Below, piece after piece: positions 7,884 to 18,710 of a DNA stretch of 50,597 nucleotides (positions are counted from its first letter, which is position 1; each line of letters opens with the position of its first letter). The translations under genes and the position numbers were made by a program. The stretch lies in assembly GCA_029251005.1 (NCBI GenBank), contig JAQXEE010000145.1, positions 1-50,597 on the forward strand. Reading direction: 5' to 3'. This stretch comes from Flavobacteriales bacterium. GTDB lineage: Bacteria > Bacteroidota > Bacteroidia > Flavobacteriales_C > GCA-002722245. A model generated the notes under the pieces. The model had not been told where the DNA came from and made no database searches. It saw nothing but the letters and a program-made list of their open reading frames with translations.

Positions 7884-10800
7884 TTACCTTATCAGGTTTA
7901 CTGTACCAACTCGTTCAATTACTTTAGTCGTATGCATTTTTGTATATCTCACGATGTAGACGAAAACATCTTGCTGTTGTTGAACCCCATTAAGTGTTCC
8001 GTCCCAACCTTCATTGATATCTTTTGATTGATAAATAGCCATTCCCCATCTATCATAAATCGTAATTTCAAATTCCTTAATTAAGTGACTATAAGCGTAA
8101 AAAACATCGTTTTTACCATCTCCGTTTGGTGTGAATGTATTGGCAATATATAAAGGAAATATAACATTTATTTTTATTGAATCTGTTACCCGACAAGATC
8201 TGCTATCGGAATAATTTATTAGATAAGTAATATCTTCATCTGGTTTTGAGTTCACAATGGAACAGTTGTCACAATCTAAGCCTGTTGGAGGTGACCAGCT
8301 GTAAATGAAATTAGGGTTTAAACTTATATTTATATCCTCACCATAGTTAATCGTATATATTGAGTTAACGTTCTGATCCGGCTTAGCGAAAACATTAAGT
8401 GATGCTGTGTCTAATTCCGAGCAACCACCTTTACTAATAGACACTATATAGTCACCTGTTGATGTTGCAATTATCTGTGGTGATTGTAAGGTGTTTTGAT
8501 TACCAAAATTTTCACTTTCCCATACATATTGATCGCCTCCATTTGCGAAAAATAAAACTTGATCGCCAATACAAACTGTTGTGTCGGGACCTGCTGATGA
8601 ATTTATTTCGATGAATTCAATGTTAAAAGTATCAACTGCTGAACCACAAGAACTTTCTGTTTTAATATAGTAAACATCGGTTTGATTTTTTGGGAATACA
8701 ATAGAGTCTTCAGTTAATTGAAACGACTTATCGTTTTGCTCAGTTATGACGTAATTAGGATGTTGGAAGAACTGAAAAGTAGGGGATTCTTCTTCACATA
8801 TTGTGTCAGAATTTAAATTACTTGTTGGAGGATGGTAAACAGGTATAATAACTTCTGTTGTGTCTGATCCGCAATTGTTGGTGTAATTTACAAAATAGTG
8901 TGTTGTACTGTCAGGTGAAATTGATAAAAAGGAAGTGTTAAAGTTAAAAAGTGTGTCTTTTGTCCACCAAGTGTAATTTGTATCTAAAGGTCCACCAGTT
9001 GTATTAATCGTAAGGGTGTTATTAGCACATAGAAAAGTGTCAATGTCGATTGATATTTCCGGAGTTTTAATTATTCTAACGTCTATGTTTGCAGTATCTG
9101 AATAGGGGCATTGTGCAGAGTCAATTGCAATTAAAGAAATCGTAAAAAGACCTGTGTCTTGGAAGTAGTGTTGGCCATCGAAATTTTTTGAGATCGAACC
9201 ATCAGGATAGATCCATTTATATTCAACTCCTCCAGTACTTTGATTATTAAAATTAACAGGTAGGTTTTCGCAATGAATTGAATCTTTAGTGAACTTAATG
9301 TTTGCAGTAAGTTTAGAAATATCCATTTTAATAACTGCCAAATTACAGTTTTCGGCATTGTTGGTTTTAGAGTAAGCTGTTGGTGAGACAGGAAATGCAG
9401 ATGAACCACCACATCCGCCACAAACGGCTTGGTAAATAGTTCCACTAGGGTCAAATCTACTCGTCCCCCCATCTACATGTTCGTATAAAGTATTCCCTCC
9501 AAAGAAAGTTGCATACTTTAAAGTAGTAAAATCTTCTCCAAGTAGCATGAAGTAAAAATCTGAACCATTTGTGTTCAATTGATGAGCATCTGAGGTAACT
9601 GGTAAACCTGTTGTTCCCACAAAATCTCCATTTGCTAAACCACCCCATCCCGAAATGTAAACTTCTTTACAATTACTTACCATTAACGCTCCTGGTGAAA
9701 TATTAATTTTTCCATTTCCTGAACCAATAATAGTTGCTGCTTCTAAAACATTTAGATCCTCATTGTATTTTTGTAAAAACTGATGGCTGTTATCATTTTT
9801 GTAAACGCCCGAAGTAGTAGGCATTGTTCCAGATGATTGACCATAACAATAGATTTTATCTTCATGGTCAACTTCAACAAAGTAGCTTTGGTCATAATTA
9901 TTTGTTCCAACGTAAGTAGCAGCAGTTATGCTTCCCCCATTAGGTGCAATTCTTGCTAGGAAACCATCAACATTATTACTATAATTCGGTTGGGAACCAT
10001 TGTTTGTAGATGTTAAATTATTACTGGTTGTACCTCCAGTAATATAGGTTTCTCCTTTTGAATTTCGTTTACTTGCGTAACAAGCATCGGCGCCAGCACC
10101 TCCAAAATAACTACCCCAAATTAATTCTGAAAGATCATTGTTGAATTTTGCGACACAACCATCCTGTATTCCGCCACCGTAATTGGTTTGAAATCCGTTT
10201 GGAGTAGGTAGGTCTATACTTGATGTTACAGATGAAATATAAATATTATTAACTTCATCGATATTTACCTCGCCACGATAAATATCTGCGTAATTATGAA
10301 ATAAATCTTCTGAGCCATTTGCATCATTAAGTGCATCGTTTTCACTTCCTCCGTAATAGGTGCTTCCAATAATTTGATTCCCTAGTTTACTTAGTTTCGT
10401 TATAGCAATGTCAGTGCCATTGAGGTAGTCCAATACGTTACTTGCTGATACTGATGTTCCTCCATTAAATGTATCATCATAAGCATTGCTGGATGTAGGG
10501 TAATCTAATGAACTTGTAACGCCGTAAATAATCAGTTCGTTTCGGTCATTAACAATCATACTATGTGGTGCTTCTAAACCTGAACCTCCTAAGTAAGTTG
10601 AATAGATTAAGCTTGATCCATCTGGACTGAATTTAGAAATAGACATATCAATTTGTCCTCCACCATAAAATTCTTGAAAGGCTCCCAGTGTAATTGGGTA
10701 TCCTGCGTCGAATGAAATTCCTCCAGCGTAAGCATATCCTAATTGATCATAAGTTGCAGTGTAACCCCAATTATCCAATGTTGCTCCAGTAAATGAAGCA

Positions 10801-11552
10801 AAATTTAACTGTGGATCGATTATGAGTGTTTCTGTGATTTCTTTAATCGATGTACTTAATGAGAATGTATTCGGACCGATTTCGTTAAAGGTTGTTTTGA
10901 TTAATTTTTGAGGTGTATTTTTTAAATAGGAAAAAGGTTTTTCATCGATAACTTCTCCGACTGTAGTTGAAATGCTGATAGAATTATTAACCAATTTAGT
11001 TGAAGTTGCATTTTGATATTCTATGATAATATTATCAGGGTTTGCATTAGGGCTTAAAATAAATTCATATTTGATGGAATTTCCTTTAAAATATAGTTTT
11101 AAGTCAGTGCTAGGGTAAATATCATGAATAACTAGTTCATTTATTGGAGTAAGGTTTGAAGCCCACCTTTCGTCTTTCGATCCAAGGAATTGATTAATAA
11201 TAAAGTCTTCTTTTTTTAGAATTGAAAAGTTTTTTGTTAAATCGGCTTTTCTTAAACATACTTTAAATGTGTGGCCGGGGATTTCTTTATTTGAACCATC
11301 TTTTTTAAACGATTTTGAATGTAAGTCGTGGCTTTGATAATTATGTTTGTTGAGTAAGTGATCTAAGGCTCTAGGGGCTAATAGTTTTATTTTAAAACCA
11401 TCTTTTTCAATAAAAAAAGACCCGTAATTAAGCTTAGCTGCAAATAAAACCTGTGGGGGATATTGGCCGTTATTTTTAACGAAATATCCTCCTTGAGCAA
11501 AACTCCAGGAGGATATTAAATTGATTAATATAAAATACAGTGCCTTTTTCAC
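7884..11552 (-). CDS. T9SS type B SBBP beta-propeller/PKD surface protein
   Basis: This 1222-residue secreted protein has a Sec signal (MKKALYFILINLISSWSFAQ). The N-terminal ~230 residues ('FVKNNGQYPPQVLFAA...') match the module that usually precedes SBBP repeats. SBBP-type repeats follow at about 250-770, recognised by recurrent 'ISKFSPDGSSLIYSTYLGGSG'-like lines, suggesting a beta-propeller. About 780-860 is a PKD-like domain ('VNFNNQSTGGVEYKWIYPDG'). Ig-like segments follow, and the last ~90 residues are the gliding-motility-associated C-terminal domain ('NTFTPNGDGKNDVF...IYDRWGMAIYQS...GWDGT'). That C-terminal domain is a T9SS type B sorting signal. The protein is expected at the cell surface or released, probably as an adhesin or structural protein. 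Confidence 0.9.
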   Translation of the reverse strand: MKKALYFILINLISSWSFAQGGYFVKNNGQYPPQVLFAAKLNYGSFFIEKDGFKIKLLAPRALDHLLNKHNYQSHDLHSKSFKKDGSNKEIPGHTFKVCLRKADLTKNFSILKKEDFIINQFLGSKDERWASNLTPINELVIHDIYPSTDLKLYFKGNSIKYEFILSPNANPDNIIIEYQNATSTKLVNNSISISTTVGEVIDEKPFSYLKNTPQKLIKTTFNEIGPNTFSLSTSIKEITETLIIDPQLNFASFTGATLDNWGYTATYDQLGYAYAGGISFDAGYPITLGAFQEFYGGGQIDMSISKFSPDGSSLIYSTYLGGSGLEAPHSMIVNDRNELIIYGVTSSLDYPTSSNAYDDTFNGGTSVSASNVLDYLNGTDIAITKLSKLGNQIIGSTYYGGSENDALNDANGSEDLFHNYADIYRGEVNIDEVNNIYISSVTSSIDLPTPNGFQTNYGGGIQDGCVAKFNNDLSELIWGSYFGGAGADACYASKRNSKGETYITGGTTSNNLTSTNNGSQPNYSNNVDGFLARIAPNGGSITAATYVGTNNYDQSYFVEVDHEDKIYCYGQSSGTMPTTSGVYKNDNSHQFLQKYNEDLNVLEAATIIGSGNGKINISPGALMVSNCKEVYISGWGGLANGDFVGTTGLPVTSDAHQLNTNGSDFYFMLLGEDFTTLKYATFFGGNTLYEHVDGGTSRFDPSGTIYQAVCGGCGGSSAFPVSPTAYSKTNNAENCNLAVIKMDISKLTANIKFTKDSIHCENLPVNFNNQSTGGVEYKWIYPDGSISKNFDGQHYFQDTGLFTISLIAIDSAQCPYSDTANIDVRIIKTPEISIDIDTFLCANNTLTINTTGGPLDTNYTWWTKDTLFNFNTSFLSISPDSTTHYFVNYTNNCGSDTTEVIIPVYHPPTSNLNSDTICEEESPTFQFFQHPNYVITEQNDKSFQLTEDSIVFPKNQTDVYYIKTESSCGSAVDTFNIEFIEINSSAGPDTTVCIGDQVLFFANGGDQYVWESENFGNQNTLQSPQIIATSTGDYIVSISKGGCSELDTASLNVFAKPDQNVNSIYTINYGEDINISLNPNFIYSWSPPTGLDCDNCSIVNSKPDEDITYLINYSDSRSCRVTDSIKINVIFPLYIANTFTPNGDGKNDVFYAYSHLIKEFEITIYDRWGMAIYQSKDINEGWDGTLNGVQQQQDVFVYIVRYTKMHTTKVIERVGTVNLIR

Positions 11553-11618
11553 CTAAAAAAGTTAAAACATATTAAATTAAAACCATTTAATTCGGTTTTT
11601 GTTACAGTAACTCCCTTT

Positions 11619-13100
11619 TTATTTTAGACTATATATTTGCTTCTTTTTGCTAAAAGCTACTCTAAGAATTGAGCAAAGAATTAATAAAATTCCAGCCGAA
11701 ATAATAAGTAATTGGTTTGGTGTATAGCCTTTTGGGAAAACGGGTAAGAGATTATTTTCATCATCTTTTTCTTGAACTTCTAAAGAAGCGATTTTTGTTT
11801 TGTACTTTTTTAAATAAGCTTGGTAACGATTAGCTTCCCACCAGGTAATATCGGTGAGGTTATTCATCTCGTCGCCTCTTCTTTTTTGTACCTTTTTGTA
11901 GTAAGGTAAAACGTGATCACATAATTCATCTGAAATACTAGCAGGATGGGTCAATACATATCTACATTGAAAGTTTTGTTTGTTTTTTGTTTCTGTAAAA
12001 GCCAAGTCTTGCGGGAAATGTTCTCTGTCATAACGCACATGTAATCGGGTGAAATGTAAGTTGCCTTGGTAGCTAGAACCCCAATTGTTTTGATTCATGT
12101 TTAACCAATCAACTCCAGCGTTTAGTAATTCCTGTGAAGCTGGTGGAGTTGTGTTACAAGGGTCACATTTCGCAAAGTTCTTTCCATCTAAATTCCATGC
12201 ATATTCAACAAATACAGAAGACTTATTATTGGTCCATTTTTTACTGAATACACTTTTGTAAAAATCTCCAAACACCCCTTCTACAAATAGAGGAATCTTT
12301 TGATTTGAAGGCATTTCTTGTGTTCGGTAATTTGATGTTTCAACTCTTCCATTTTGAGTTAATGCGTAAACAATCAAATCTTGTGTTCCATTAGCGTTTG
12401 CCATTCCTAATCGAATAGGAAGCATGAACTTTTTATGTGTGAATGAGATTTGAATTGGACTTAAATAATTTCCTCTTCGCTGATTAAGTCTTTCTGTATT
12501 CACTTTAGCCACAAAGAATTTCATATTGTCTTTGATGTAAGGTGTTAAAACTTCATCTGCTCCGGACGGTATTTTATAATCGTTATCCGTTAACCAGTTT
12601 TTTAAACCATTAGATTCGGTTGCTGAAAGAATAAGAATATCATATTCACCGATTTCATATTTAGCTTCAATTTTTACGCCCTCATATTTTATGTTTATCG
12701 AAGCTTCTTCTTCCACCATCTCGAAGTTAGAATCAGACATAGCCAGTGCTTTATATTTTTGAACATCTGTATAACATGGATTTCGATCAAAATATTCCGT
12801 TAGTCGAGGTGCTGAATAACTATCAAATCGTTCAAATAAATCTTTCTGAATAACCTTTATCTCGTCCTTTTTTAAAATTACTGGTACCGGAACTACCATC
12901 GCGAATTCGCTAAAATCACCTTGGTAGTCATTTGCCATCGTTATCGTATTTCTGTTTGTTTCAGAATTTCGAGCTAGAATAACTTGAGATGATTTATTAA
13001 ATAGTTTTCCACCTGCTTTTGCTACGTAAAATCCGCAAAATGCATTTGCTGAAATAGTAAATGCCGTTAAGGCTCCAAATAATAGATTTGTTTTTTTCAT
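11619..13100 (-). CDS. DUF2330 domain membrane-anchored protein
   Basis: This 493-residue protein begins with a signal peptide (MKKTNLLFGALTAFTISANAFCGF) and ends with one transmembrane helix (about 465-483, LLIISAGILLILCSILRVAF) plus a short basic tail. The protein would therefore sit on the periplasmic side, anchored in the inner membrane. The 'CGFYVAKAGGKLFNKSSQVIL' and 'FAMVVPVPVILKKDEI' segments identify DUF2330, a family of unknown function. Cys22 lies directly after the predicted cleavage region. Several further Cys occur in pairs, including 'FAKCDPC' (about 312-318), a possible redox or metal site. It lies 4 bases downstream of the RnfD-like gene in the same direction, so the two are likely one operon. 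Confidence 0.8.
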   Translation of the reverse strand: MKKTNLLFGALTAFTISANAFCGFYVAKAGGKLFNKSSQVILARNSETNRNTITMANDYQGDFSEFAMVVPVPVILKKDEIKVIQKDLFERFDSYSAPRLTEYFDRNPCYTDVQKYKALAMSDSNFEMVEEEASINIKYEGVKIEAKYEIGEYDILILSATESNGLKNWLTDNDYKIPSGADEVLTPYIKDNMKFFVAKVNTERLNQRRGNYLSPIQISFTHKKFMLPIRLGMANANGTQDLIVYALTQNGRVETSNYRTQEMPSNQKIPLFVEGVFGDFYKSVFSKKWTNNKSSVFVEYAWNLDGKNFAKCDPCNTTPPASQELLNAGVDWLNMNQNNWGSSYQGNLHFTRLHVRYDREHFPQDLAFTETKNKQNFQCRYVLTHPASISDELCDHVLPYYKKVQKRRGDEMNNLTDITWWEANRYQAYLKKYKTKIASLEVQEKDDENNLLPVFPKGYTPNQLLIISAGILLILCSILRVAFSKKKQIYSLK

Positions 13101-13104
13101 GTTA

Positions 13105-13914
13105 TTAATTGTTAATCATTTGTTTCCAATTGAAGTTTTTTGATTTATGAATAGAATCTAAAAAGGGGGTAAGTGGTGAAATAAAGAATAAGACCCAAAA
13201 TGGAGCTGAAGATAAGTAGTGAAACTCCATTAAGTAAAAAGAAATAACAGCAACAATACTTGCCCAAATTGCTCTAGTTGTAATGTGTTTTGGAGTTGTT
13301 CTCGGATCAGTAATCATGAAGAAACTAAACAGTAATAGTGAACCGCTTGTGAACTTGTGAAATATAAAATCAATTGGCCATTCTAAATAAAAGTTTAAAT
13401 AACAGGTTTCCAAAATGAATAATGTTCCAAGGAAAACAAGTCCGTTGATGAGTTGTTTAACTTTTGTTAAAACAAGCCATGAGAAAATCCCAATTCCTAA
13501 TAAGTAGGTAGATGCACTGCCCCATTGACCGGGTGAAATCCATGCATCATCGGTAATTAAAATTGTGATGATGATCCCAAAATTAACAGGGTTGAAGATA
13601 TGTTTTCCGTTGTATCGGATTAGAAATTTAGGCGCGATTGATAAAATTCCTGCAATAACGTAAGTTGAGGTTTCGTTGGCTCTTAATAATAAAACTAAAC
13701 CCAGTCCTGAAATTATTGCACTTAGTATAGATTGGTAAGTGAGTTTGTATTTAAGTATTGCTAAAGCTTGAGTTATCGCGATAGTTAAGAAAACAACAGT
13801 AATAACCTGGATAGGTATTTGCCAATTTAAAAAACTTAGTCCGAAAATTAAGAAAGAGCCTAAGAACACAATTTGGAAAAATCGTGGATCTCGAAGTGAA
13901 TGTTTTAAATACAT
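13105..13914 (-). CDS. RnfD/NqrB-like integral membrane protein (orphan)
   Basis: This 269-residue protein has about eight hydrophobic helices. The 'KHIFNPVNFGIIITILITDDAWISPGQWGS' region (quoted in part: NPVNFG, SPGQWG; about 105-132) and 'SGSLLLFSFFMITDPRTTP' (about 190-208) match the NqrB/RnfD family of the Na+-translocating NADH:quinone oxidoreductase and Rnf complexes. I do not see the S-G-A-T flavin-attachment motif of true RnfD/NqrB, and no other rnf or nqr gene is nearby. It precedes the DUF2330 gene with a 4-base gap, which suggests a two-protein membrane unit. A role in flavin or electron transfer is family-based inference. Confidence 0.75.
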   Translation of the reverse strand: MYLKHSLRDPRFFQIVFLGSFLIFGLSFLNWQIPIQVITVVFLTIAITQALAILKYKLTYQSILSAIISGLGLVLLLRANETSTYVIAGILSIAPKFLIRYNGKHIFNPVNFGIIITILITDDAWISPGQWGSASTYLLGIGIFSWLVLTKVKQLINGLVFLGTLFILETCYLNFYLEWPIDFIFHKFTSGSLLLFSFFMITDPRTTPKHITTRAIWASIVAVISFYLMEFHYLSSAPFWVLFFISPLTPFLDSIHKSKNFNWKQMINN

Positions 13915-13977
13915 TTAAATTGGTTTGAACTTTAGATGTAAAGCTTAAACCAATTCCATAAAAATTATTAAAAAATA

Positions 13978-14015
13978 AAATAGCGAGTTGGTTTTTTAGG
14001 CTCAACTTGCTATTT
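13978..14015 (-). terminator. Terminator after dipeptidase gene
   Basis: AAATAGCGAGTTG pairs with CAACTTGCTATTT (13 bp, one G-U) around a 12-base loop. Read on the minus strand the stem is followed by a T-rich stretch. It sits just after the stop of the M20 dipeptidase gene. Confidence 0.7.
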
Positions 14016-14024
14016 ATTAGTGTT

Positions 14025-15389
14025 TTATTTTTCAGAAAAGTATTGGAAAAAATAAGGAATTGTTTCTATTCCTTTGTAAAAATTAAATAATCCATAATGT
14101 TCATTTGGAGAATGAATAGCATCTGAGTTTAATCCAAATCCCATAAGTATTGTATTTGTTTTTAAAGCTTTTTCGAAAAAAGAAACAATTGGAATACTTC
14201 CTCCTTGTCTCACAGGAATAGGTTTTTTTCCGAATGTTTTTTCCATAGCTTGGCTAGCGGCTTCATATCCTTTGGAATTCAAATCAGTAACAGCAGGTTC
14301 TCCACCATGATGTACAGAAACTTTAACTTTTACGGATTTGGGAGCAATTTTTTCGAAGTGTTTTTTGAAGATTTCAGAAATATCCAAACTGTTTTGATCC
14401 GGCACCAATCGCATGGATATTTTAGCAAATGCTTTCGATGGTAATACTGTTTTTGCTCCTTCTCCTGTATATCCACCCCAAATTCCATTTACATCAAGTG
14501 TTGGTCTTATTCCAAGTCGTTCAGGAGTAGAATATCCTTTTTCTCCTTGCTCTTTTTCAATATCAATAGATTGTTTGTATTCCTCAAGATCAAAAGGTGC
14601 TCGTGCCATTTCAGCTCGATGTTCTGGACTAACTTCTAATACTTTATCATAAAATTCAGGAATAGTAATTTGGTTGTCTTCATTGGTTAATGAAGCAATC
14701 ATTTTACATAAGGTATTAATTGGATTCGCAACAGATCCACCATATGTTCCTGAATGTAAATCTCTATTAGGTCCTGTAATTTCAACCTCCATATAAGCCA
14801 ATCCTTTTAATCCCGCTGTAATGGAAGGGTCTTCGTTACTAAGCATATGTGTGTCGGAAATTAATATAACATCGTTAGAGAGCAATTCTAAGTTGTTATT
14901 TACGAAGTTTTCAAGGTTTACACTCCCAACTTCTTCTTCCCCTTCAATTAAAACTTTAATGTTACACGGAACTTCATTGGCTTCGATCATGCATTTCAAA
15001 GCTGCAAAATACATGTAGAATTGTCCTTTATCGTCGGCAGCACCTCTTGCATAAATTTTATTATCCTTTATTACTGGCTCAAAAGGAGGACTTGTCCATA
15101 ATTCAATTGGATCAGCAGGCTGAACATCATAATGACCATAAACCAAAACAGTAGGTAGGGAGTTGTTTATGATTACCTCTCCAAATACTATTGGATGACC
15201 TGGTGTTTCAAAAAGTTGTATGTTGGATAATCCTATTTTATTCATAGAGTTCTTCACCCAATTAGCACAATCTCTTGTGTCTTTATCGTGCTTAGAATCC
15301 GCACTGACGGAAGGAATTTTTAAAAGCTCAACTAAGTTGTTTAAAAATTCATCTTTCCTTGCTTCTATATTTTGTTGTGTATTCTTCAT
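14025..15389 (-). CDS. M20 family dipeptidase
   Basis: This is a 454-residue cytosolic metallopeptidase of the M20 family, dipeptidase subgroup. The co-catalytic zinc ligands are visible in order: 'VYGHYDVQPAD' (about 83-93), 'ARGAADDKGQ' (about 114-123), 'IEGEEEVGS' (about 149-157), 'ISDTHML' (about 177-183) and a late 'AIHSPNEHYG' (about 428-437). The central dimerisation domain has the usual 'GPNRDLHSGTYGG'. Length is normal. It should hydrolyse di- or short peptides in peptide turnover. There is no signal peptide. A small lipoprotein gene lies 24 bases upstream in the same direction. Confidence 0.92.
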   Translation of the reverse strand: MKNTQQNIEARKDEFLNNLVELLKIPSVSADSKHDKDTRDCANWVKNSMNKIGLSNIQLFETPGHPIVFGEVIINNSLPTVLVYGHYDVQPADPIELWTSPPFEPVIKDNKIYARGAADDKGQFYMYFAALKCMIEANEVPCNIKVLIEGEEEVGSVNLENFVNNNLELLSNDVILISDTHMLSNEDPSITAGLKGLAYMEVEITGPNRDLHSGTYGGSVANPINTLCKMIASLTNEDNQITIPEFYDKVLEVSPEHRAEMARAPFDLEEYKQSIDIEKEQGEKGYSTPERLGIRPTLDVNGIWGGYTGEGAKTVLPSKAFAKISMRLVPDQNSLDISEIFKKHFEKIAPKSVKVKVSVHHGGEPAVTDLNSKGYEAASQAMEKTFGKKPIPVRQGGSIPIVSFFEKALKTNTILMGFGLNSDAIHSPNEHYGLFNFYKGIETIPYFFQYFSEK

Positions 15390-15413
15390 TTTTTTTGAAT
15401 TAATATCGAATTA

Positions 15414-15839
15414 CTAAGCCGTATTCATAGTTGTCAGTTTCTTCCATTGTTTTGAAGATTGAATTGCCGTAATAAATTGTACTGTCGGTTTTGCTAGTGA
15501 TCTTGATTTCCTGTATTGATGGAGCGTTTTCAAGTATTTTTTTGGAGTGATTGGTCTTGAAACTGATGTTTTAACAAAGATTTCGTTTGGTTGAATAATT
15601 ATTTTATTTTCTGAGGATAGGTTTATTCGTCTCAAAAATTCTCCTTTCCTAGTAGACAAGTCACCTTTACTAGTTTTGAAAATAGCGACACTTCTTTGTG
15701 AGGAAAGAGTATTGTAGGTTATTGATACTAATTCGTTCGTCTTATTTACGATAGTAAATGAAGTCGTGTAAGAACAACTGAAAACTAATACACTTATAAG
15801 GGCAGTACTTATTAAAACTCTCACGAAATTAAAATACAT
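15414..15839 (-). CDS. Small hypothetical lipoprotein
   Basis: This 141-residue protein has a lipoprotein-type signal (ALISVLVFSCSYTTSF; Cys22). The mature part starts with a beta-rich segment ('TSFTIVNKTNELVSITYNTL') and continues with basic, helix-prone sequence to the end. I do not recognise a family. It lies between the dipeptidase gene and a strong terminator, so it needs its own promoter in the narrow gap before 15839. Function is unknown. Confidence 0.5.
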   Translation of the reverse strand: MYFNFVRVLISTALISVLVFSCSYTTSFTIVNKTNELVSITYNTLSSQRSVAIFKTSKGDLSTRKGEFLRRINLSSENKIIIQPNEIFVKTSVSRPITPKKYLKTLHQYRKSRSLAKPTVQFITAIQSSKQWKKLTTMNTA

Positions 15840-15841
15840 AA

Positions 15842-15871
15842 AAAGCTCTGATGTGTTATCATCAGAGCTTT
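15842..15871 (-). terminator. Strong terminator after peroxiredoxin gene
   Basis: AAAGCTCTGATG and CATCAGAGCTTT form a perfect 12-bp stem with a 6-base loop. On the minus strand it is followed by a T-rich tail. It separates the peroxiredoxin gene from the small lipoprotein gene downstream. Confidence 0.85.
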
Positions 15872-15891
15872 CAATTCGTTATTTATTTTAC

Positions 15892-16527
15892 TTATAAATT
15901 TGGTTGAGGAGTTAATCTCAAATAAGGTTTTACTTCTTTAAATCCTTTTGGGAAAATTTCAGGAATGTCTTCTGTTTTAACTCCAGGAACAACAACACAT
16001 TCGTCACCGTTTTTCCAATTAGCAGGTGTTGCTACTTTATGATATGCTGTTAATTGTAAAGAATCAATAACTCTTAACAATTCATCAAAGTTTCTTCCAG
16101 TAGATGCAGGATAAGTAATCATTAATTTGATTGTCTTATCTGGAGCAATTATAAAAACAGATCGAACTGTTAAGTTTGATAATGCATTTGGATGAATCAT
16201 ATCATAAAGGTCAGCTACTTTCTTGTCCTCATCGGCAATGATAGGGAAGTTGACAGTAGTGTTTTGAGTCTCGTTAATATCCTTAATCCAACCATTGTGT
16301 GATTCAACGCCGTCAACAGATAGCGCTGCTATTTTTACGTTTCTTTTATCAAATTCAGGTTTGTATTTTGCAACAGTACCTAATTCAGTAGTACATACAG
16401 GCGTATAATCAGCTGGGTGAGAAAATAATATCCCCCAACTATCTCCTAACCAATTGTGAAACATTAATTCACCTTCCGTTGATTGTGCTGTAAAGTTTGG
16501 TGCTTCATCACCTAGTCTTAGTCCCAT
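15892..16527 (-). CDS. 1-Cys type peroxiredoxin (Prx6 subfamily)
   Basis: This 211-residue thioredoxin-fold protein has the peroxidatic motif 'SHPADYTPVCTTELG' (about 36-50; Cys46 is the peroxidatic cysteine). The Prx6-type downstream features 'LSVDGVESHNGWIKDI' (about 71-86) and 'FPIIADEDKKVADLYDM' (about 94-110) are present, along with a long C-terminal domain ('NWKNGDECVVVPGV'). Length and spacing match the 1-Cys Prx6 group rather than AhpC. It should reduce hydrogen peroxide or organic peroxides in the cytoplasm. It is monocistronic, with a strong terminator after it. There is a TACCTTGG sequence upstream that is one base off the TAnnTTTG consensus. Confidence 0.93.
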   Translation of the reverse strand: MGLRLGDEAPNFTAQSTEGELMFHNWLGDSWGILFSHPADYTPVCTTELGTVAKYKPEFDKRNVKIAALSVDGVESHNGWIKDINETQNTTVNFPIIADEDKKVADLYDMIHPNALSNLTVRSVFIIAPDKTIKLMITYPASTGRNFDELLRVIDSLQLTAYHKVATPANWKNGDECVVVPGVKTEDIPEIFPKGFKEVKPYLRLTPQPNL

Positions 16528-16726
16528 TTTATTTTAATTTTAATTTGATCCAAGGTAAATCTATTTAAATAAATTTTAGTCATATTAAAAAATTACATAT
16601 TTTTTGAGTTTAATTTTATTGGTGCAGTACTATAGATAGTTGTGTGATTTGGCTGAAATTTTATGATGTTTGAAAAGTGATTTGGGTTGTCTTGACAATA
16701 AAAGTGTATTTATATTCGGGTAAAAA

Positions 16727-16755
16727 AAATCCCTAACGAAACTCGTTAGGGATTT
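16727..16755 (-). terminator. Terminator of the atpDC operon
   Basis: AAATCCCTAACGA and TCGTTAGGGATTT form a perfect 13-bp stem with a 3-base loop. On the minus strand it is followed by a run of T, directly after atpC. This is a textbook intrinsic terminator. Confidence 0.9.
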
Positions 16756-16778
16756 AATATTTCAAGGAAATAATTTTA

Positions 16779-17021
16779 TTAAACCGACTCAGCTAAAACA
16801 ATAACTTTATTGTCATTCATTTCTACAACACCACCTGAGATTGTATATTCTTGAGTTTGGCTATCCGCATCAATAACAGTCATTTTCCCAGTTCCTAGAG
16901 CAGAAACGATAGGAGCGTGATTATTTAAAATTTGAAACGAACCATCAATTCCAGGTAAAGCAATAGAAGTTATTTCTCCTTCATATACTTTGCTGTTTGG
17001 TGTTACAATTTCTAAGTTCAT
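16779..17021 (-). CDS. atpC: F-type ATP synthase epsilon subunit
   Basis: This 80-residue protein is the beta-sandwich N-terminal domain of the F1 epsilon subunit: 'LEIVTPNSKVYEGEITSIALPG', 'DGSFQILNNHAPIVSALGTG' and 'YTISGGVVEMNDNKVIVLAE' (each a recognisable block). The helical C-terminal hairpin found in longer epsilon subunits is missing, which is normal for the short Bacteroidota form. It sits 21 bases after atpD and is followed by a strong terminator. It couples F1 rotation to the central stalk; without the C-terminal helices, epsilon-type inhibition of ATP hydrolysis is unlikely. Confidence 0.95.
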   Translation of the reverse strand: MNLEIVTPNSKVYEGEITSIALPGIDGSFQILNNHAPIVSALGTGKMTVIDADSQTQEYTISGGVVEMNDNKVIVLAESV

Positions 17022-17042
17022 TATAAATGTGTTGTTACGTTA

Positions 17043-18557
<1,515 letters not shown>

Positions 18558-18599
18558 TCAATTGAGTTTTATAAATATTAGTTATACTAAATTTGGGCG

Positions 18600-18607
18600 C
18601 AAAGTTA
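18600..18607 (-). promoter_or_regulatory. -7 promoter element for atpDC (TAACTTTG)
   Basis: An exact TAnnTTTG match on the minus strand lies about 46 bases upstream of the atpD ATG, in the divergent atpD/ribF intergenic region. No clear -33 TTG is seen. Confidence 0.5.
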
Positions 18608-18655
18608 TGTAATTTTCTTTTATTAAAGTAATTATTATTGATAAATTTAATTCCT

Positions 18656-18663
18656 TAATTTTG
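18656..18663 (+). promoter_or_regulatory. -7 promoter element for ribF (TAATTTTG)
   Basis: An exact TAnnTTTG match on the plus strand lies 47 bases upstream of the ribF GTG. A TTG at 18638-18640 is 15 bases upstream, shorter than the usual spacing, so the -33 partner is doubtful. Confidence 0.45.
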
Positions 18664-18710
18664 CTTCAGTATTTAGTAATCATATTTGGATATAGAGAAA
18701 GTATAAAGAA

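Noticed and set aside
9131-9648. Two alternative-frame minus ORFs inside the T9SS type B gene
   Set aside because: Frame-shadow of the 1222-residue protein; no family features.
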